Source: Fennellomyces sp. T-0311 (lineage: Eukaryota > Mucoromycota > Mucoromycetes > Mucorales > Lichtheimiaceae). From it: a DNA stretch of 64,000 nucleotides. Below are positions 12,325 through 23,104 of the stretch, piece after piece. The notes below the pieces were generated by a model. It searched no databases. It saw only the letters and a program-made list of their open reading frames with translations, and was not told the origin of the DNA. The stretch is taken from assembly GCA_025266875.1 (NCBI GenBank), contig JALLLT010000005.1, positions 186,001 through 250,000 of the forward strand, in the 5' to 3' direction. Position 1 is the stretch's first letter. Each line of letters begins with the position of its first letter. The position numbers and the translations under genes were made by a program.

Positions 12325-13224
12325 ATGCTCCAAGACTTTCTAAAACTAGTGGACATGGAAGAAGCTGATACCCTTCAACATGCTTCTCAGGATTCACCGA
12401 GGCTCCAGCATCCACACATGGGATTCCTTGGCTTAGGCGCAGACCCATATCTTCCAAAGGCCACCGAACTGTACGACGATCCTAATGTTCTCATCCCAAC
12501 AAAGAGTGACACGATTGAGGAGATTCTTGCCAAGGCGCAACGAGTCGGAAATGTCCTCGAGGAAGGAGCATCCTTGGCGCTTAGTACCAACAAGTTGCTT
12601 ACTCAGAATGGCTTTAAAACACCGGAGCAAGTTGCCCTTTCATACATGAGCGTCGAAGAGCGGGGACATTTTGAACATTGGAAGAAGGACGACTATTCTT
12701 TGCCTCCAATTGATTATGACAAGTCTCGTACGCCATCTGCTAGTATGGGTGGTAAACGTACCTCGGATCGAAATACAAGAAGGGAGATTATGAGGAGACT
12801 GTACAAACAAGACAACCTTGGCGAGGAGCATTACCTGTGGTTCGTCACTACTTACGTCTATCTAGTACCATTGATCAATGCTGTTAAAAAACTGATTAAG
12901 GCGGAGCGAAACGCAAACAGTGGCAATGAAAGCATCACTTCCTTGGATTTGGAGGAATTCCAAACAATCAACAAGTTGGTCTCTGTGTTTGGATCAAGGC
13001 AGAAAGAAATTTCCAAGTACAAAGTCGGTTTCGTAAACCGTGCCATCCATCGTGTAATATCACTTGCTACAGAAAGAAGAGAATCGATCAAATCGAGTCG
13101 CAAGGAAGGTAACACACAGAATGCCACCAATAAGGCCAGAGATCTTTTCCTTGGTAAACGCGACAAACGTTCGGATTACATTCAGAAGGGGCAAGCTCTC
13201 CGTTTGCCGCGTAGTAGCGGCTAA
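12325..13224 (+). CDS. Hypothetical protein, 299 aa, no recognised domain
   Basis: The frame from ATG 12325 to TAA 13224 encodes 299 residues without introns; the five in-frame codons upstream lack an ATG. Composition looks like a real soluble protein: acidic N-terminal half (DPYLPKATELYDDPN, TIEEILAKAQRVGNVLEEG), a central basic segment (RNTRREIMRRLYKQD), a short hydrophobic stretch (LWFVTTYVYLVPLI) and a lysine/arginine-rich C-terminus (KRDKRSDYIQKG). No catalytic motif, signal peptide or repeat is visible. It is flanked by gene-poor DNA next to a transposon island, so it could be a lineage-specific gene or a component of an unrecognised element. Function is unknown. Confidence 0.6.
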   Translation: MLQDFLKLVDMEEADTLQHASQDSPRLQHPHMGFLGLGADPYLPKATELYDDPNVLIPTKSDTIEEILAKAQRVGNVLEEGASLALSTNKLLTQNGFKTPEQVALSYMSVEERGHFEHWKKDDYSLPPIDYDKSRTPSASMGGKRTSDRNTRREIMRRLYKQDNLGEEHYLWFVTTYVYLVPLINAVKKLIKAERNANSGNESITSLDLEEFQTINKLVSVFGSRQKEISKYKVGFVNRAIHRVISLATERRESIKSSRKEGNTQNATNKARDLFLGKRDKRSDYIQKGQALRLPRSSG

Positions 13225-14964
13225 AAAATGGAATATAGCTCCTGAAACTATCTTTACACCAAAGTCATAATTTAGCGGTATCAGACATTACTTTCATTGA
13301 AAACGTATATCAGATCATCAGTGTAAATTCTTCCAATGCATAGCAGAATAAAAACTTTCTAGCGCACACATATTAATTTTTCACGGATAGCAAAGAGTGC
13401 TATATGAAAGGTTCAAACCTCTTGTAGAATACTATGAATTTGTCATACGTACTAGTCAATTAAAGTAAAAGGATCTGCGAATTGTAGCGTTGTTCTTCTA
13501 ATAAGAGATTATTACCTCATTTATTTGTAATTCCGCGTGCCAAAGGCAGAGGCAAATTGCAGCAAACAACAAATATCAAGAAGAACAAAAAGCCAACGCG
13601 GTACCCTGAGGTAAACCAGCAATTCGACATCGCAAATGGCGCAGGAATGCCTTCAGCTTTTATTTGTTCGGCGGTCTTTTTTCTCTGGATATCCTGCAAA
13701 TGGAATACAGGCTTAATGCTCGAGAATATAAAAAAACAGGTCGCCCATAATGCTTCAGCAAGAATTTTTTTAATCGCCACATACAGTACCGCCCGACCAC
13801 ATGACTCAACTTTGTTTTAACAGTACCTCATTCCATTTCAACATTGTGCGTCCTAACCAAGAAAATGGTGGCTGCGTACATACTGTAATAGTACATACAC
13901 AGGCACCCTTTTTGGTTTTCAATAGGTACACTCTGTCACGCGCACTTCTCAAGATGAAGAATGCTTATGGTAGCCCTTTCTTCTTCATATGATGGCTTTC
14001 CGCAAAGCACCACATTAAGTATGCCAGCGGTTGCTTTCTTTAGTAATCAGGTGTCTGTATGGTGGAGGTGCTTTTTCAATCGCTATTATTATCCTTTTTT
14101 TTTCATTTAATAAAGCTGTCATTGCACCGATTCACTTTATCTTCGCGTTTTACCTCTGCTTACACAATGCCAGCTGAAAAATTATCTTTGCTTGGAGGTA
14201 TAGGCCTTTCACATTAAGGCTGATTTTTATCCAAGCTCTAAGACATTTGCAGATTAGCGTGTTGCGGGTAATTTGAATTATGCCCATCGACGTAACAGAC
14301 TTTCATTGTCACGGCTTGGCCCATCAACACCGATCATTGTGTAACTGGACCATTGTAGAAACTGCCCAACTTTTCGACAAATCTTTCCATACTAAATATG
14401 TATACTAAGTTGATTTATCTCTATTTGCAATGCACAGTTTTGAGAGAATCAAATTACATCTATAACGATGGTCTCATTTAGACGTTTCATAGTGAAAATA
14501 CATATGTTTTGTATTCATACACTCGGTAGGGCCAGTGGCCGGATGGGCGGGCTGCTATGAAGGACCCTTCCGTTCGGGCACCCACCTTCACACAGCTTCT
14601 CTGGCCCGATGCCCGAAAATTTCAGGCCAAAACTGGCGGTACACGGGGCCTTCCCGCCTGTACTTAGAGCCCTAGTCATGTGGGTTTCACTAAAGTACGC
14701 AAGGTTATTATGAGGAACGCATGTCAAGAACAGGGATGTGGCTGTAGATCGGAAAATTAAGATAAACGGTTGTCAATAAGCAAACAAGGATAAGTGATGG
14801 ATGAGCCATGATTATGTTGTAGATATAACAGAATTACTTTAATAACTAATGAAAATGCGAACAATATATAGTGTGGTGAAACAACCATACATGGTAACAA
14901 TAGAAGATATTTCCTATCAGGTAACACATATCGCTTCAACATCATCACAAAGTGTACTTACATA
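13225..14964. other. Intergenic region with a GC-rich, palindrome-rich block
   Basis: No supported gene. At 14520-14690 base composition changes sharply to GC-rich with repeated GGGC/GCCC runs and CCCGAAAATTTC-type motifs that can pair with each other, unlike the AT-rich flanks. It may be a structured repeat; ends are not defined. Confidence 0.35.
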
Positions 14965-15072
14965 CAGTCCCACCCAAAAAGTGATGGCGAAGCCGAATTT
15001 GGAAATGGAAATAAAAACATTGCATCTGTTTTGTTTTTCAAATCTTGACATCTTTTCTTTTTATACAACACA

Positions 15073-16140
15073 ATGTCACTTAGAAATATCACAAACAACC
15101 TTCCAAATATTCGGAAACAGCTCAACAATCACCAAAAAGGTCTCATAATTGGCCTATACAAGGGTGGCAAGAGTGACCAGTTCATTTCAGATGACTTGGG
15201 TATACCCCGTAGAACTGTCAACCGTATTGTCAATAAATATAAGAAAACTGGGTCCACTGACAATGCTCCACGAAGCGGAAGGCCTACCAAGGTTACTAAG
15301 AGAGGTGCAAGGGCGCTCCAACTTAGTGTACGCAAAGAACCGTTTGCGCCATACCATGTACACCAAGCTAGCCTTGCACATGCTGGAATACATGTTTGTC
15401 GAAACACGGTCATCAAATATTTACGACTTTCTGGATTCTCTTTGCGCTCTCCAGCTCGTAAGCCAAGACTTACGAAGAGCCATATCATCAGACGACGCGC
15501 ATGGGCAGTTATGTACTAGAATTGGACGACCAACCAGTGGAGCAATGTCATCTGGTCTGATGAGTCCAGATTTACGATCGTCGGCAATGATGGAGGTGCT
15601 CGGGTTATACGACGGAATGGAGAGCGTTACGAGGCACGCCATGTTGTAACCACCGAAAAGCTTGGCAAGGGATCAGTGATGGTGTGGGGTTGCTTTTGGT
15701 CTGGAGGCTTTGGCCCATTAGTTGTTATGGATGGCACAGTAGATCAAGATGCCTATGTGGATTGCCTTGCCAAGCACTTGATTCCATATATGAAGAGGAC
15801 TGAAGCCAATACTGGTAGGAAGTTCATCTTTCAGGAGGATGGTGCTAGCTGTCATACTGGCAGCTATAGCCAGTGGTTTAAGCGACAATGTGGAGTGAGA
15901 GGCTTTCTGTATTGGCCTTCCCAAAGTCCTGATCTCAATCCAATTGAGAACGTATGGAGGGCTCTTGACAAGCGTATTCAGAAGCATAGAGCCTTCATAA
16001 AAAACAAGGAACAATTGAAAGCCTGCTTGCAAGAAGAATGGAGCAATCTTTCACTCGATTTCGCAAAGAAGCTTGTTGACAGCATGCCTAATCGATGTAA
16101 GGCAGTGATAAAAGCTAGAGGACAGCATACGAAATATTAG
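15073..16140 (+). pseudogene. Tc1-like DD35E transposase with one in-frame stop
   Basis: The 355-codon frame is continuous except for a TAG at 15517-15519 (codon 149); reading resumes in the same frame. The N-terminus has a paired-type helix-turn-helix (about residues 18-60, KGLIIGLYKGGKSDQFISDDLG then RRTVNRIV) and a GRP-like linker. Catalytic residues follow the stop: D163 in WSDESRF, D256 in FQEDGASCHT and E292 in PDLNPIENVW, with 35 residues between the last two. Family role: cut-and-paste transposition at TA sites. The stop precedes all three acidic residues, so the translated product would be only the DNA-binding part. Everything else looks preserved, so inactivation appears recent. Confidence 0.92.
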
Positions 16141-16344
16141 CTTGCATATTATTTTTTAATACTATATAGGATTGTATCAATAGAAGCATATTTTATTGCT
16201 GGTATAGGTCAATATATTGTATAATGTGGCGCCGCTTTTTGAACGGCATGGGAAAATAGCCCTCTTGACTTTCTTCTTTGCTCCCTCTCCAAAGTTATCA
16301 AGGATATATATAATTATTAGTACAAAAAAAAGATTCAAATATAT

Positions 16345-17057
16345 TGTTACGAACAATAAATAGCAGTACTTAAGGCAGTGGATATTCTAGTATACACATT
16401 GACAAGACTTCAACAAGTGACTAAAAAAAGTTAATACCAAGGCAAGAGTTTACTTAGAACCATCCTTCCAAATTTACATTTAGCTTGCAAAAATAAACAC
16501 CGCCCCATTGATCAGAACAGATCACAGTGCACCATTACAACGCACCGTCCATGGTAATGCAATGCCATTAAAAATTACGCGACCTCTTCACAAGTAACTT
16601 CACAATATAGACAGTAACAATGCTCTTAGCCAGGCAACGAAAAGATATCCAAATTCACCCTGCAATGTACTCAGTTACGATGCATAGTTAGAAATTACAT
16701 TAGTTAGACCATATAAATAGCCAAATTCTGATTCTTCAATAAAAACAAGTTCTCTTTCTCTTTTCACTTTTGACAATTAGTTTTCAATTGCTTATTTTCC
16801 TGGTGTTCCAATCACCGGATTATCCTTTTTAAGACTCTTATATCCTATCGAGACTCATAAGCTTGTTCCGAGGAACCGCTGTTCTCAACATTTAGGACTA
16901 AAACCCACATCGCAGTTGGCATTACATAAGCCCAATCGAGAACTCCTGCGTGACATATTAACCACCTTATAGAACGAACTAACCCTTTTCTTTTATATTT
17001 TAAATTTCCTTTTTACATTTCAGTAGCAACTTCCCATAAGTTCTTGTCGCAGTAACA
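16345..17057 (+). mobile_element. Solo-LTR-like insertion nested in the Tc1/mariner element
   Basis: The segment begins TGTTAC and ends GTAACA, a 6-bp perfect terminal inversion typical of LTRs. Inside are a TATA-like CCATATAAATAG near 16710 and an AATAAA about 25 bp downstream, then a pyrimidine-rich stretch, the order expected for U3-R-U5. It lies in the non-coding 3' part of the Tc1 element and explains its excess length. No target duplication could be matched and no second copy is in the window, so the ends are tentative (the right end could reach about 17097). Confidence 0.45.
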
Positions 17058-17181
17058 ACAGTTTGTGGTAGCTTCACAACACGACTACACCACAACAATA
17101 AAAAAAGTACATCAAAGTTTGTATGTTTTTTTCCTAATCGCGGTGTTCAAAAATCTGGCCATCACTTTTTGGATGGGACTG

Positions 17182-18610
17182 TAGTAACTTGTCTACACGG
17201 ATTAAGGATTACACCGTATGAACGGATGTGATAAACTCAACAGGGTATGGAATTGACTCCAATATAGCAATGCGGTCATTACACTGCATGGTAGATGTCA
17301 AGGACATCCTCAGATCCGCATGGTCAGAACAAAGGAAAGGATCCAATACGTCCACTATCCATCCAGGCAATTCTGAAGACGAAACACTATCTAAACTGCC
17401 GTCGCTGATTTAATACACAAAAAGATATGAAAGCATAGAGCGTTTCATTCAATAAAGCATATCCGAAACTTCAGATAGTTGCAAAAGTATTGGTTTTATT
17501 GGGAAGACTGTGAGACCTGCCCCGATAGGGATGTGGTCGCTTCCTTGCGGTACAAATGTATAGATATAAAAATAAAGGAACTGATGCCATGTCTGAAAAA
17601 ACCCTAATTGGGAAAAGAGAGGCGTGTGTAGTAGAAGGTTATTAAAGTAGTGCGAAGAAAAGAGCTGGGTAGGCATGATGTCAAATAAAATTGCTGGGGA
17701 TATAAAAGTATGACCCCTCTATGGGTGATTTCTTGTGGTTGTGAGTGCGCTGCCTTGTAGGGCCTCTTCTGGCGCGGGTTCGTCCTCATCGTACTCTTCA
17801 TCGGGGTGACTCAGTTTGCCGATTTTACGAAGGACATGTAGGAGTGCTGACCATGCCTTCTTCCATTTACCACGGGTCAGACCAGTATCTGAACGTGGTA
17901 AGCTATTCATTATATGGTCAAGGGCCTGTGTCGAAACTTCAGATACTTTTGTAAGTCTCTCTTAATTCTTCGTACCGTTGGTTCACTTCATATAGTAAGC
18001 CACTCATGTCTCAATACCATTTTGACTACTTAGCCATTAAGTTTAATGGTCATAACATGGCAATCTTGTAGCTTATATGATAGTTAATATAAGATGAATT
18101 AATAAACATAAGTTTAACTAAAAGGATTAAACAAAATATAAAAGTGAAATAAGAAAAGTTAGGAGTGATACTTAGTGAAACATTACTAGATGACAAATTA
18201 ACCTTTAATAAATAGAAGATGTTAAAAGACAGTAGAAGGCGTACTGTAGCTAATAGTATATATAAGGCATAACATTAGTATATGAAAGGAAGTTAATTTA
18301 AATAAAGATTTATTTATAATCTTAATAACTCTCTTATTGTTACCAATTAAACGTTCTACTTTATATATAAAAACCCATTGATAACAACTTATTTTTAGTT
18401 CTATTAAATATAAATGTTGGTGATAATTTGCTAATTGCTTACACATCTCACTTAACTAAATTACAGTGAAGAACAAGATACTAATTACATATATTTACCT
18501 ATAAAGAAAAGCCATAATATATTAGAATTTCATAAAAATACAATCTACCATGAACTGGGAAAATACACTAATTAAGTTTTTCAAGTATCAAACGAGAAAA
18601 AATGATTAAG
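17182..18610. other. AT-rich, CpG-poor decayed sequence
   Basis: No intact gene. A minus-strand open stretch at 17719-17910 reads GKWKKAWSALLHVLRKIGK followed by an acidic tail and could be a gene fragment. From about 18000 the sequence becomes very AT-rich with almost no CG dinucleotides, resembling an old, mutated mobile element. Confidence 0.4.
17391..17468 (-). repeat. Dispersed repeat copy 2 (inverted partner at 8024-8100)
   Basis: Reverse complement is about 80% identical by eye to 8024-8100 over 75 bp, including ATATGCTTTATTGAAT and AATCAGCGA. It starts some 210 bp beyond the right TIR of the Tc1 element and is unrelated to it. Confidence 0.5.
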
Positions 18611-18624
18611 AGACATATATATTG

Positions 18625-19640
18625 AGATCAGCTACAGCATTAAATCCTTCCTTTCAACATAGCACCATCGCTGTTGTTAAGTCCAAAGTCACCAACCACA
18701 ACCTCAACAAACCATAAAATCACTGCATACCAGAAGCTGGCTGTCAAGAACGTGGAAGCTAAGTACATGCACTTTGGTCGAGCGACAAATGAAGAAACTA
18801 GCTTCAGATGCAGTGCACGAACAGTAAGTAATATCCTATTGTGAATCGTGTTACACTAACAATTCTTAATTCTTGTCTTCCAGTCCTTGCCACTCATTAA
18901 CCCTCGACCCATACGATCCATCGTGGGCACCTTATTTCACTGAAGAAGAAGTACAAGAGTTGAAAAGCTACCAAGTCCCACCCATCATCCCATTACCAAC
19001 TGCTGCCAAGGAATATTTGGAAAAGTTTAATGGTCTAGTAAGTTTAGTTTCACTCACATGTGTTTATATAATAGCTTATATAAATATAATAGGTTTATAA
19101 TGTCATTGTTTGTAGAAAATATTATATCATAAACAAGCAGCAAGATTTCAACTCTTTGGCTGAGCTTGTGCTACATTGGATCCATACTTCAGCTGTTATA
19201 GCACTTAACATTATATATTATAAATATTTGCGTAGATATGAGACTGAGTCAGATCTATCATAGCATATCTGGTTAATTATTGACATTAATATTTTTATTT
19301 TAATGATATTAATACAGTATTGTAAGTTGTATTTAGATATATTTGTATTTTGTATTTAACATAGCTCATCTTGATGTGAATTAGCAGTGAAACAACAAGC
19401 AAGGCAACTTCGAACTATGCTAACAGCTCAAGATTTATTACTGGTATTGAAGCTTGTGATAAAAAGAAGATTGAAATTAAAACAGATATACTGCTCAAAA
19501 TGAAAATCTTTAAGATGAGGACTACAAAAGCAAGAAAAGAAATTGACATTAATGTCACCAAAACCTTATATAAGTAAGGTTATAAATCTCCAAAGATTAT
19601 GAAATATATGCTTTTAAAGCTATATTAAGAAGCTTCATAA
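18625..19640 (+). pseudogene. Decayed copy of the 31-32 kb gene family, CpG-depleted
   Basis: Homologous over about 1 kb to the reverse complement of 31390-32600. The exon around 18887-19035 is almost unchanged (SLTLDPYDPSWAPYFTEEE, then LPTAAKEYLEKFNGL), but the downstream part is riddled with stops. Differences are mostly C to T and G to A changes, especially at CG sites: the partner has ATCGATGCAGTGTCG where this copy (about 19305-19320) has ATTAATACAGTATTG. The copy therefore decayed by deamination-like mutation. Intron positions are conserved between the two copies. Confidence 0.75.
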
Positions 19641-19663
19641 CTCTTTTACTAGATTAAAATATA

Positions 19664-19823
19664 CACTGCAAATAATTTCGATGGTTAAAAATGGTTACAG
19701 AGGTTAAACATAAGCTTTTTAACCACTTGTACTACCATTTTTAGCAATTCAAGCGGTCAAAAGCTTATGTTTAACCACTTCAAAAAATCATTCTTCAAAA
19801 TTCACTAAAAATTATTTGCAGTG
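19664..19823. mobile_element. 160-bp MITE with TA target duplication
   Basis: The termini are perfect 15-bp inverted repeats, CACTGCAAATAATTT, each flanked by TA (19662-19663 and 19824-19825). Subterminal arms also pair (GGTTAAACATAAGCTTTT with its complement), so most of the element can fold into a hairpin. No coding capacity. TA duplication and the CACTG-type end suggest mobilisation by a Tc1/mariner-like transposase, though not obviously the 15-16 kb one, whose ends differ. Confidence 0.8.
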
Positions 19824-19910
19824 TATGTGGCTTTATAATTGCAAATGTTGTATTCACAACATAATCATTGTTCAAGCATCACTTACCCTTGTTTGCTTAT
19901 TAACACCAGA

Positions 19911-20768
19911 TTCAACATACAAAATAAATCGATCACTATTTGAGACTCATCATTTACCTGTTTCTTGTTATTGTTGAATATCACAGCAGATATACATATG
20001 ATTTAATAAAATGGTGTAACGTTAATGGATGACTTCCAAAACGTTTATACACTGCGTGATAAAATAAAATAAACGAGAATTGTTACACGGATTTCCTAAT
20101 TCGACGATGGATAAACCTTAATCACCCCTCGATAAACAGCATTGGGGGGACGGGGATAACTTTTTTTTACTTAGTGTTTATCCGCGATAAACTTGGATAT
20201 ACCCGACGGTCTATTGACCCCCTCTGACCCCCCTCAATAAACTTTTGCCATTTATTGATTTCCGACCTTGGCTTCCATCTTGCGCTCTAATTCGGCCAAT
20301 CTGCTCCGGATCTCCTCCAGCTGGATGCAGAGAGTGCTGTCCATGCCTCTCACCATCCTGTGCACATCCTGCATCATCGTATGGATCTACGTCTTCTGTA
20401 AAAAAAGATGTTGACATCCGATGAGCATCATCATAGACAAATCTTGCATGTATTGTTCAAATCACACAATTTCTGTGTGCCTGAGGTTGGTATCAGCCAG
20501 ATACGCACTGTATTTTATGGTGTTTGGAGAGAAAGAAATAGAGGAAACTAAAGAAGTACGTCTATCATGGATAAACCGAGTTTTGGAAGTCTTCTTGGAA
20601 ATAGAAAGCGAATAAACTTTATTCTACTTTGTATCACCCCATCTATTTATTCTGTATAAACGTTTTGGAAGTCATCCAATATAAAATGTATGTGATACTC
20701 AACAAAGGTGGAAGCAGGTAAGTGACAAAACTCAAGCGATAACTGTTTATTTTGTATGTTGAATCAAG
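19911..20768. mobile_element. Non-autonomous inverted-repeat element, about 0.86 kb
   Basis: Outer arms starting GATTCAACATACAAAATAAA (19911 onward and reverse complement ending 20768) are imperfectly inverted over 120-140 bp, and the inner part of each arm contains a perfect 26-bp match (20026-20051 against 20653-20678, core GACTTCCAAAACGTTTATAC). The interior holds several GATAAAC motifs and, on the minus strand at about 20250-20400, a coiled-coil-like fragment (LEEIRSRLAELERKMEAKV) ending in a stop. No target duplication was found. Probably an internally deleted relative of a larger DNA transposon. Confidence 0.6.
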
Positions 20769-21292
20769 GACTAAGGAAAACCATATAACCATCGATGATA
20801 GTACGTCGAGGATACGTCAGTTTTATCTCGAATAATATAAATAACACCATGGAAAAAATAAATTCAGGATATATTCAAGTTTTTAAATTATATTTTCAGA
20901 AAATTCATGTATTCACAAATATTCAAAATATATTAAGCAGATATTCAGATATTTAGAAAATATTCGCGAGATATATATATGTCGGAGGCATTTCAAAACA
21001 GCTGTTATGCTACTGATGCGAACAGTAGAAATATTCCGTGGTGCCTATACCTTTTGCGCGTCCTGCAAATCCAATTAAGTCGTCAGCCGCAACTACTACG
21101 TGTCGCTTGGGGCTACTACCTGTCTTGTACGGCCAAGGTCCGTTGACTCTCGTTAGCTCTGTAATTCTGCAAATGCAAGGAACTTTTCGCCAATATATTG
21201 TCGCTGCTCTTGCGTAAGCCCTCTCTTGTCCGGATCACCTGTGTCTACTCAGATATTCATTCTGACAATCACCCCATGCGACTGAATTTTTG
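20769..21292. other. Region left of the KDZ block
   Basis: Contains an AT-rich cluster of ATATTC motifs (20870-20985). On the minus strand at about 21165-21260 a short coding-like segment reads GLTQEQRQYIGEKFLAFAEL and stops; it may be an exon of a gene diverging from 21470 or a remnant. No full gene model could be built. Confidence 0.35.
20870..20985 (+). repeat. ATATTC-motif cluster, left of KDZ block
   Basis: Six or more copies of ATATTC/ATATTTC within about 115 bp, including ATATTCAAAATATATTAAG, which recurs in the same orientation at about 29561-29580 on the other side of the KDZ block. Confidence 0.5.
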
Positions 21293-21607
21293 GCCCCATT
21301 TACACACCGCAAGGCCTTCAGTGCAACGGGGGTACTGCTAAAAAGCTACCCCCTTTCCTTAGCTCCCCCAATTTCTACTATACAGGCCCGCCTCCACCCC
21401 CCATTTTATTACACTGCAACCTTCACAGCATTTGTTGTCACGTATCGTCGCGTAAATAATACCAACACTATGGACTCTACTTCGCACAGAAATATCCCAA
21501 ACCTACCTAAAGCAACCAGAAGAAGCAGCAAGTGGAATGTCTTTGTACATCTCGCTTTCAATGGCACAGATGAGGAGCAGCGATGTCAGTTACAATGGTG
21601 GTTGCAT
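21293..21607 (+). repeat. 315-bp inverted repeat, left arm
   Basis: Base-for-base identical by eye to the reverse complement of 27097-27411. It covers the promoter and first 46 codons of the accessory gene at 21470. Identity ends abruptly on both sides, so duplication was recent. Confidence 0.85.
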
Positions 21608-22776
21608 GCTTTAACTAACGAATCTCTGTATGTAGATTGGGGCTCTTTGATCAACGTGTCCAGACCAGTTGCAGGTGCTACGGACAGCGAGGTTCAACAG
21701 GCTTACAGAAGTCTCAGTGAAGAACAGCAGGATCTTTTGCAGCAGAAGACGGACCAGATAAATAGTGAGAGAGAACGCGTGCCAAATAACCCTGAAGAGA
21801 GAAGAACGCTGGCAGATGCCTGGCGAAAGATGATTGAATCAAAAGTCATTATGATGAGCACCATGTTTGAATACGACGCTTGTCTGTTGGTGTCTCCTCG
21901 TCGACAGGATGACTGGGATGCAGAAGCAGTTGTGAGCTCTACTGGTATAGTTATGGTGTACCTTAAAGTGTAGTACCGTGAATGGACTTTAAAGCAGGAC
22001 AGTTACATTATAGAGTCTGCAAATTATGCGTTATCCAAAATGGGAGGAATCACAGCATTTAGTGGATTCTGCAAAGGTAAGGTACAATTCAGAGCTAATG
22101 GCGACGCAGCGCGATGACTGAATTATAATGTATAGAGTATGAAGAAGGAGGTAAGCATTGGTGTATCAATGAACCTAACAAAAGTCAAAATAAACTATTG
22201 AAACGCATGCATATTTATTTCAAATGAAAGTGATCGAGGCTGGAAAACAGAGTAGAAAAGAATCGGCATTGAAACGGAAGGAGCATCGTACCAGACATGA
22301 TATAGCCGAATACTTCAAAAAGGAATTCTGTGAGTTTACAGTAGACAGTCGGTTTTTTTTTCAGTTGAGTACTTGCTGACCATATGAACTTATTTCTTAT
22401 AGCTGGTCTACTCAATAAGCCTCCTATGGCTAAATTCGGTTGGGGTGGCTTCAAGCGAACATATATCCAAGATGATCTAGGAGAGAAAAAGTACATCTAT
22501 CGCAATGAACGGATGGGTGTAGATCTTGTGGGCTTCGACTACAAGACGGATGTAGCAATGAAGCCAGATGACTTCAAAGTGCACGATCCCGAAGCATATA
22601 AGCAGTTGCATGGCGCGGTTATAGAGAGCATCGATATTCCCGAACCTCAACAGAAAAAAGTAAAGCTTATACACAGCGAAGGTCTGTATGTAACAAAGGA
22701 AACTATTGAGTCCTTGAAATTAATACATATGTATTTTAGGGGTCGACGTTACGAACTTGACAACGCAGCAAACTGA
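21470..22776 (+). CDS. KDZ-block accessory protein, HMG-like N-terminal region
   Basis: Six exons keep one frame: 21470-21931, 21974-22076, 22136-22150 (15-bp microexon), 22231-22329, 22403-22685, 22740-22776, giving 332 residues. Residues 15-110 (KWNVFVHLAF ... AYRSLSEEQQDLLQQKTDQI) have the spacing of an HMG-box-like helical domain: an aromatic-rich first helix and a final helix with the W/Y-x-x-L-S-x-E-x-Q pattern. This assignment is weak. The middle is basic (KQSRKESALKRKEHRTRHD) and the end GRRYELDNAAN is preceded by a predicted in-frame intron. Its first 315 bp belong to the inverted repeat, and it lies 330 bp upstream of the KDZ transposase on the same strand, so it probably travels with that element. 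Function unknown; DNA binding is inferred. Confidence 0.6.
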
Positions 22777-23104
22777 TGTACAAGCCGAACAGGAATAAAT
22801 TGAGTAAAACGCATTCACAGTTTGATCATTTCACTTAATATGCTTTATGTATATCAAAACTAAGTTTTAGACTATCCTTCGCTACATAGTATCATAAATA
22901 AGTGGATGTAGGGCATTACCTACCTACTCAAATAGAAACGAATATTACATGAGGATTACACGAGGATCTTTCCTTATTAACGAATACAATAACGTGACTA
23001 TATGCTGAAATATATTGTGATAGTAATATACTTTAAATATTTTTCAATACAATCCATTGTATCGCTCTTTTCACCGCTTATTTTCATTTTATAATTCTTT
23101 TACT
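22777..23104. promoter_or_regulatory. Upstream region of the KDZ transposase
   Basis: AT-rich spacer between the accessory gene stop and the transposase ATG. No repeat or ORF seen; presumed promoter. Confidence 0.4.

Larger units (their letters stand above)
14965..17181 (+). mobile_element. Tc1/mariner transposon with 24-bp TIRs, TA target site, nested insertion
   Basis: The left end 14965-14988 and the reverse complement of the right end 17158-17181 agree at 23 of 24 positions, both beginning CAGTCCCA and ending AGTGATGGC. A TA dinucleotide abuts each end (14963-14964 and 17182-17183), the target duplication of the Tc1/mariner superfamily. Inside lies a transposase frame (15073-16140). At 2217 bp it is longer than usual because of an LTR-like insertion at about 16345-17057; without it the element would be about 1.5 kb. 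Confidence 0.92.
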
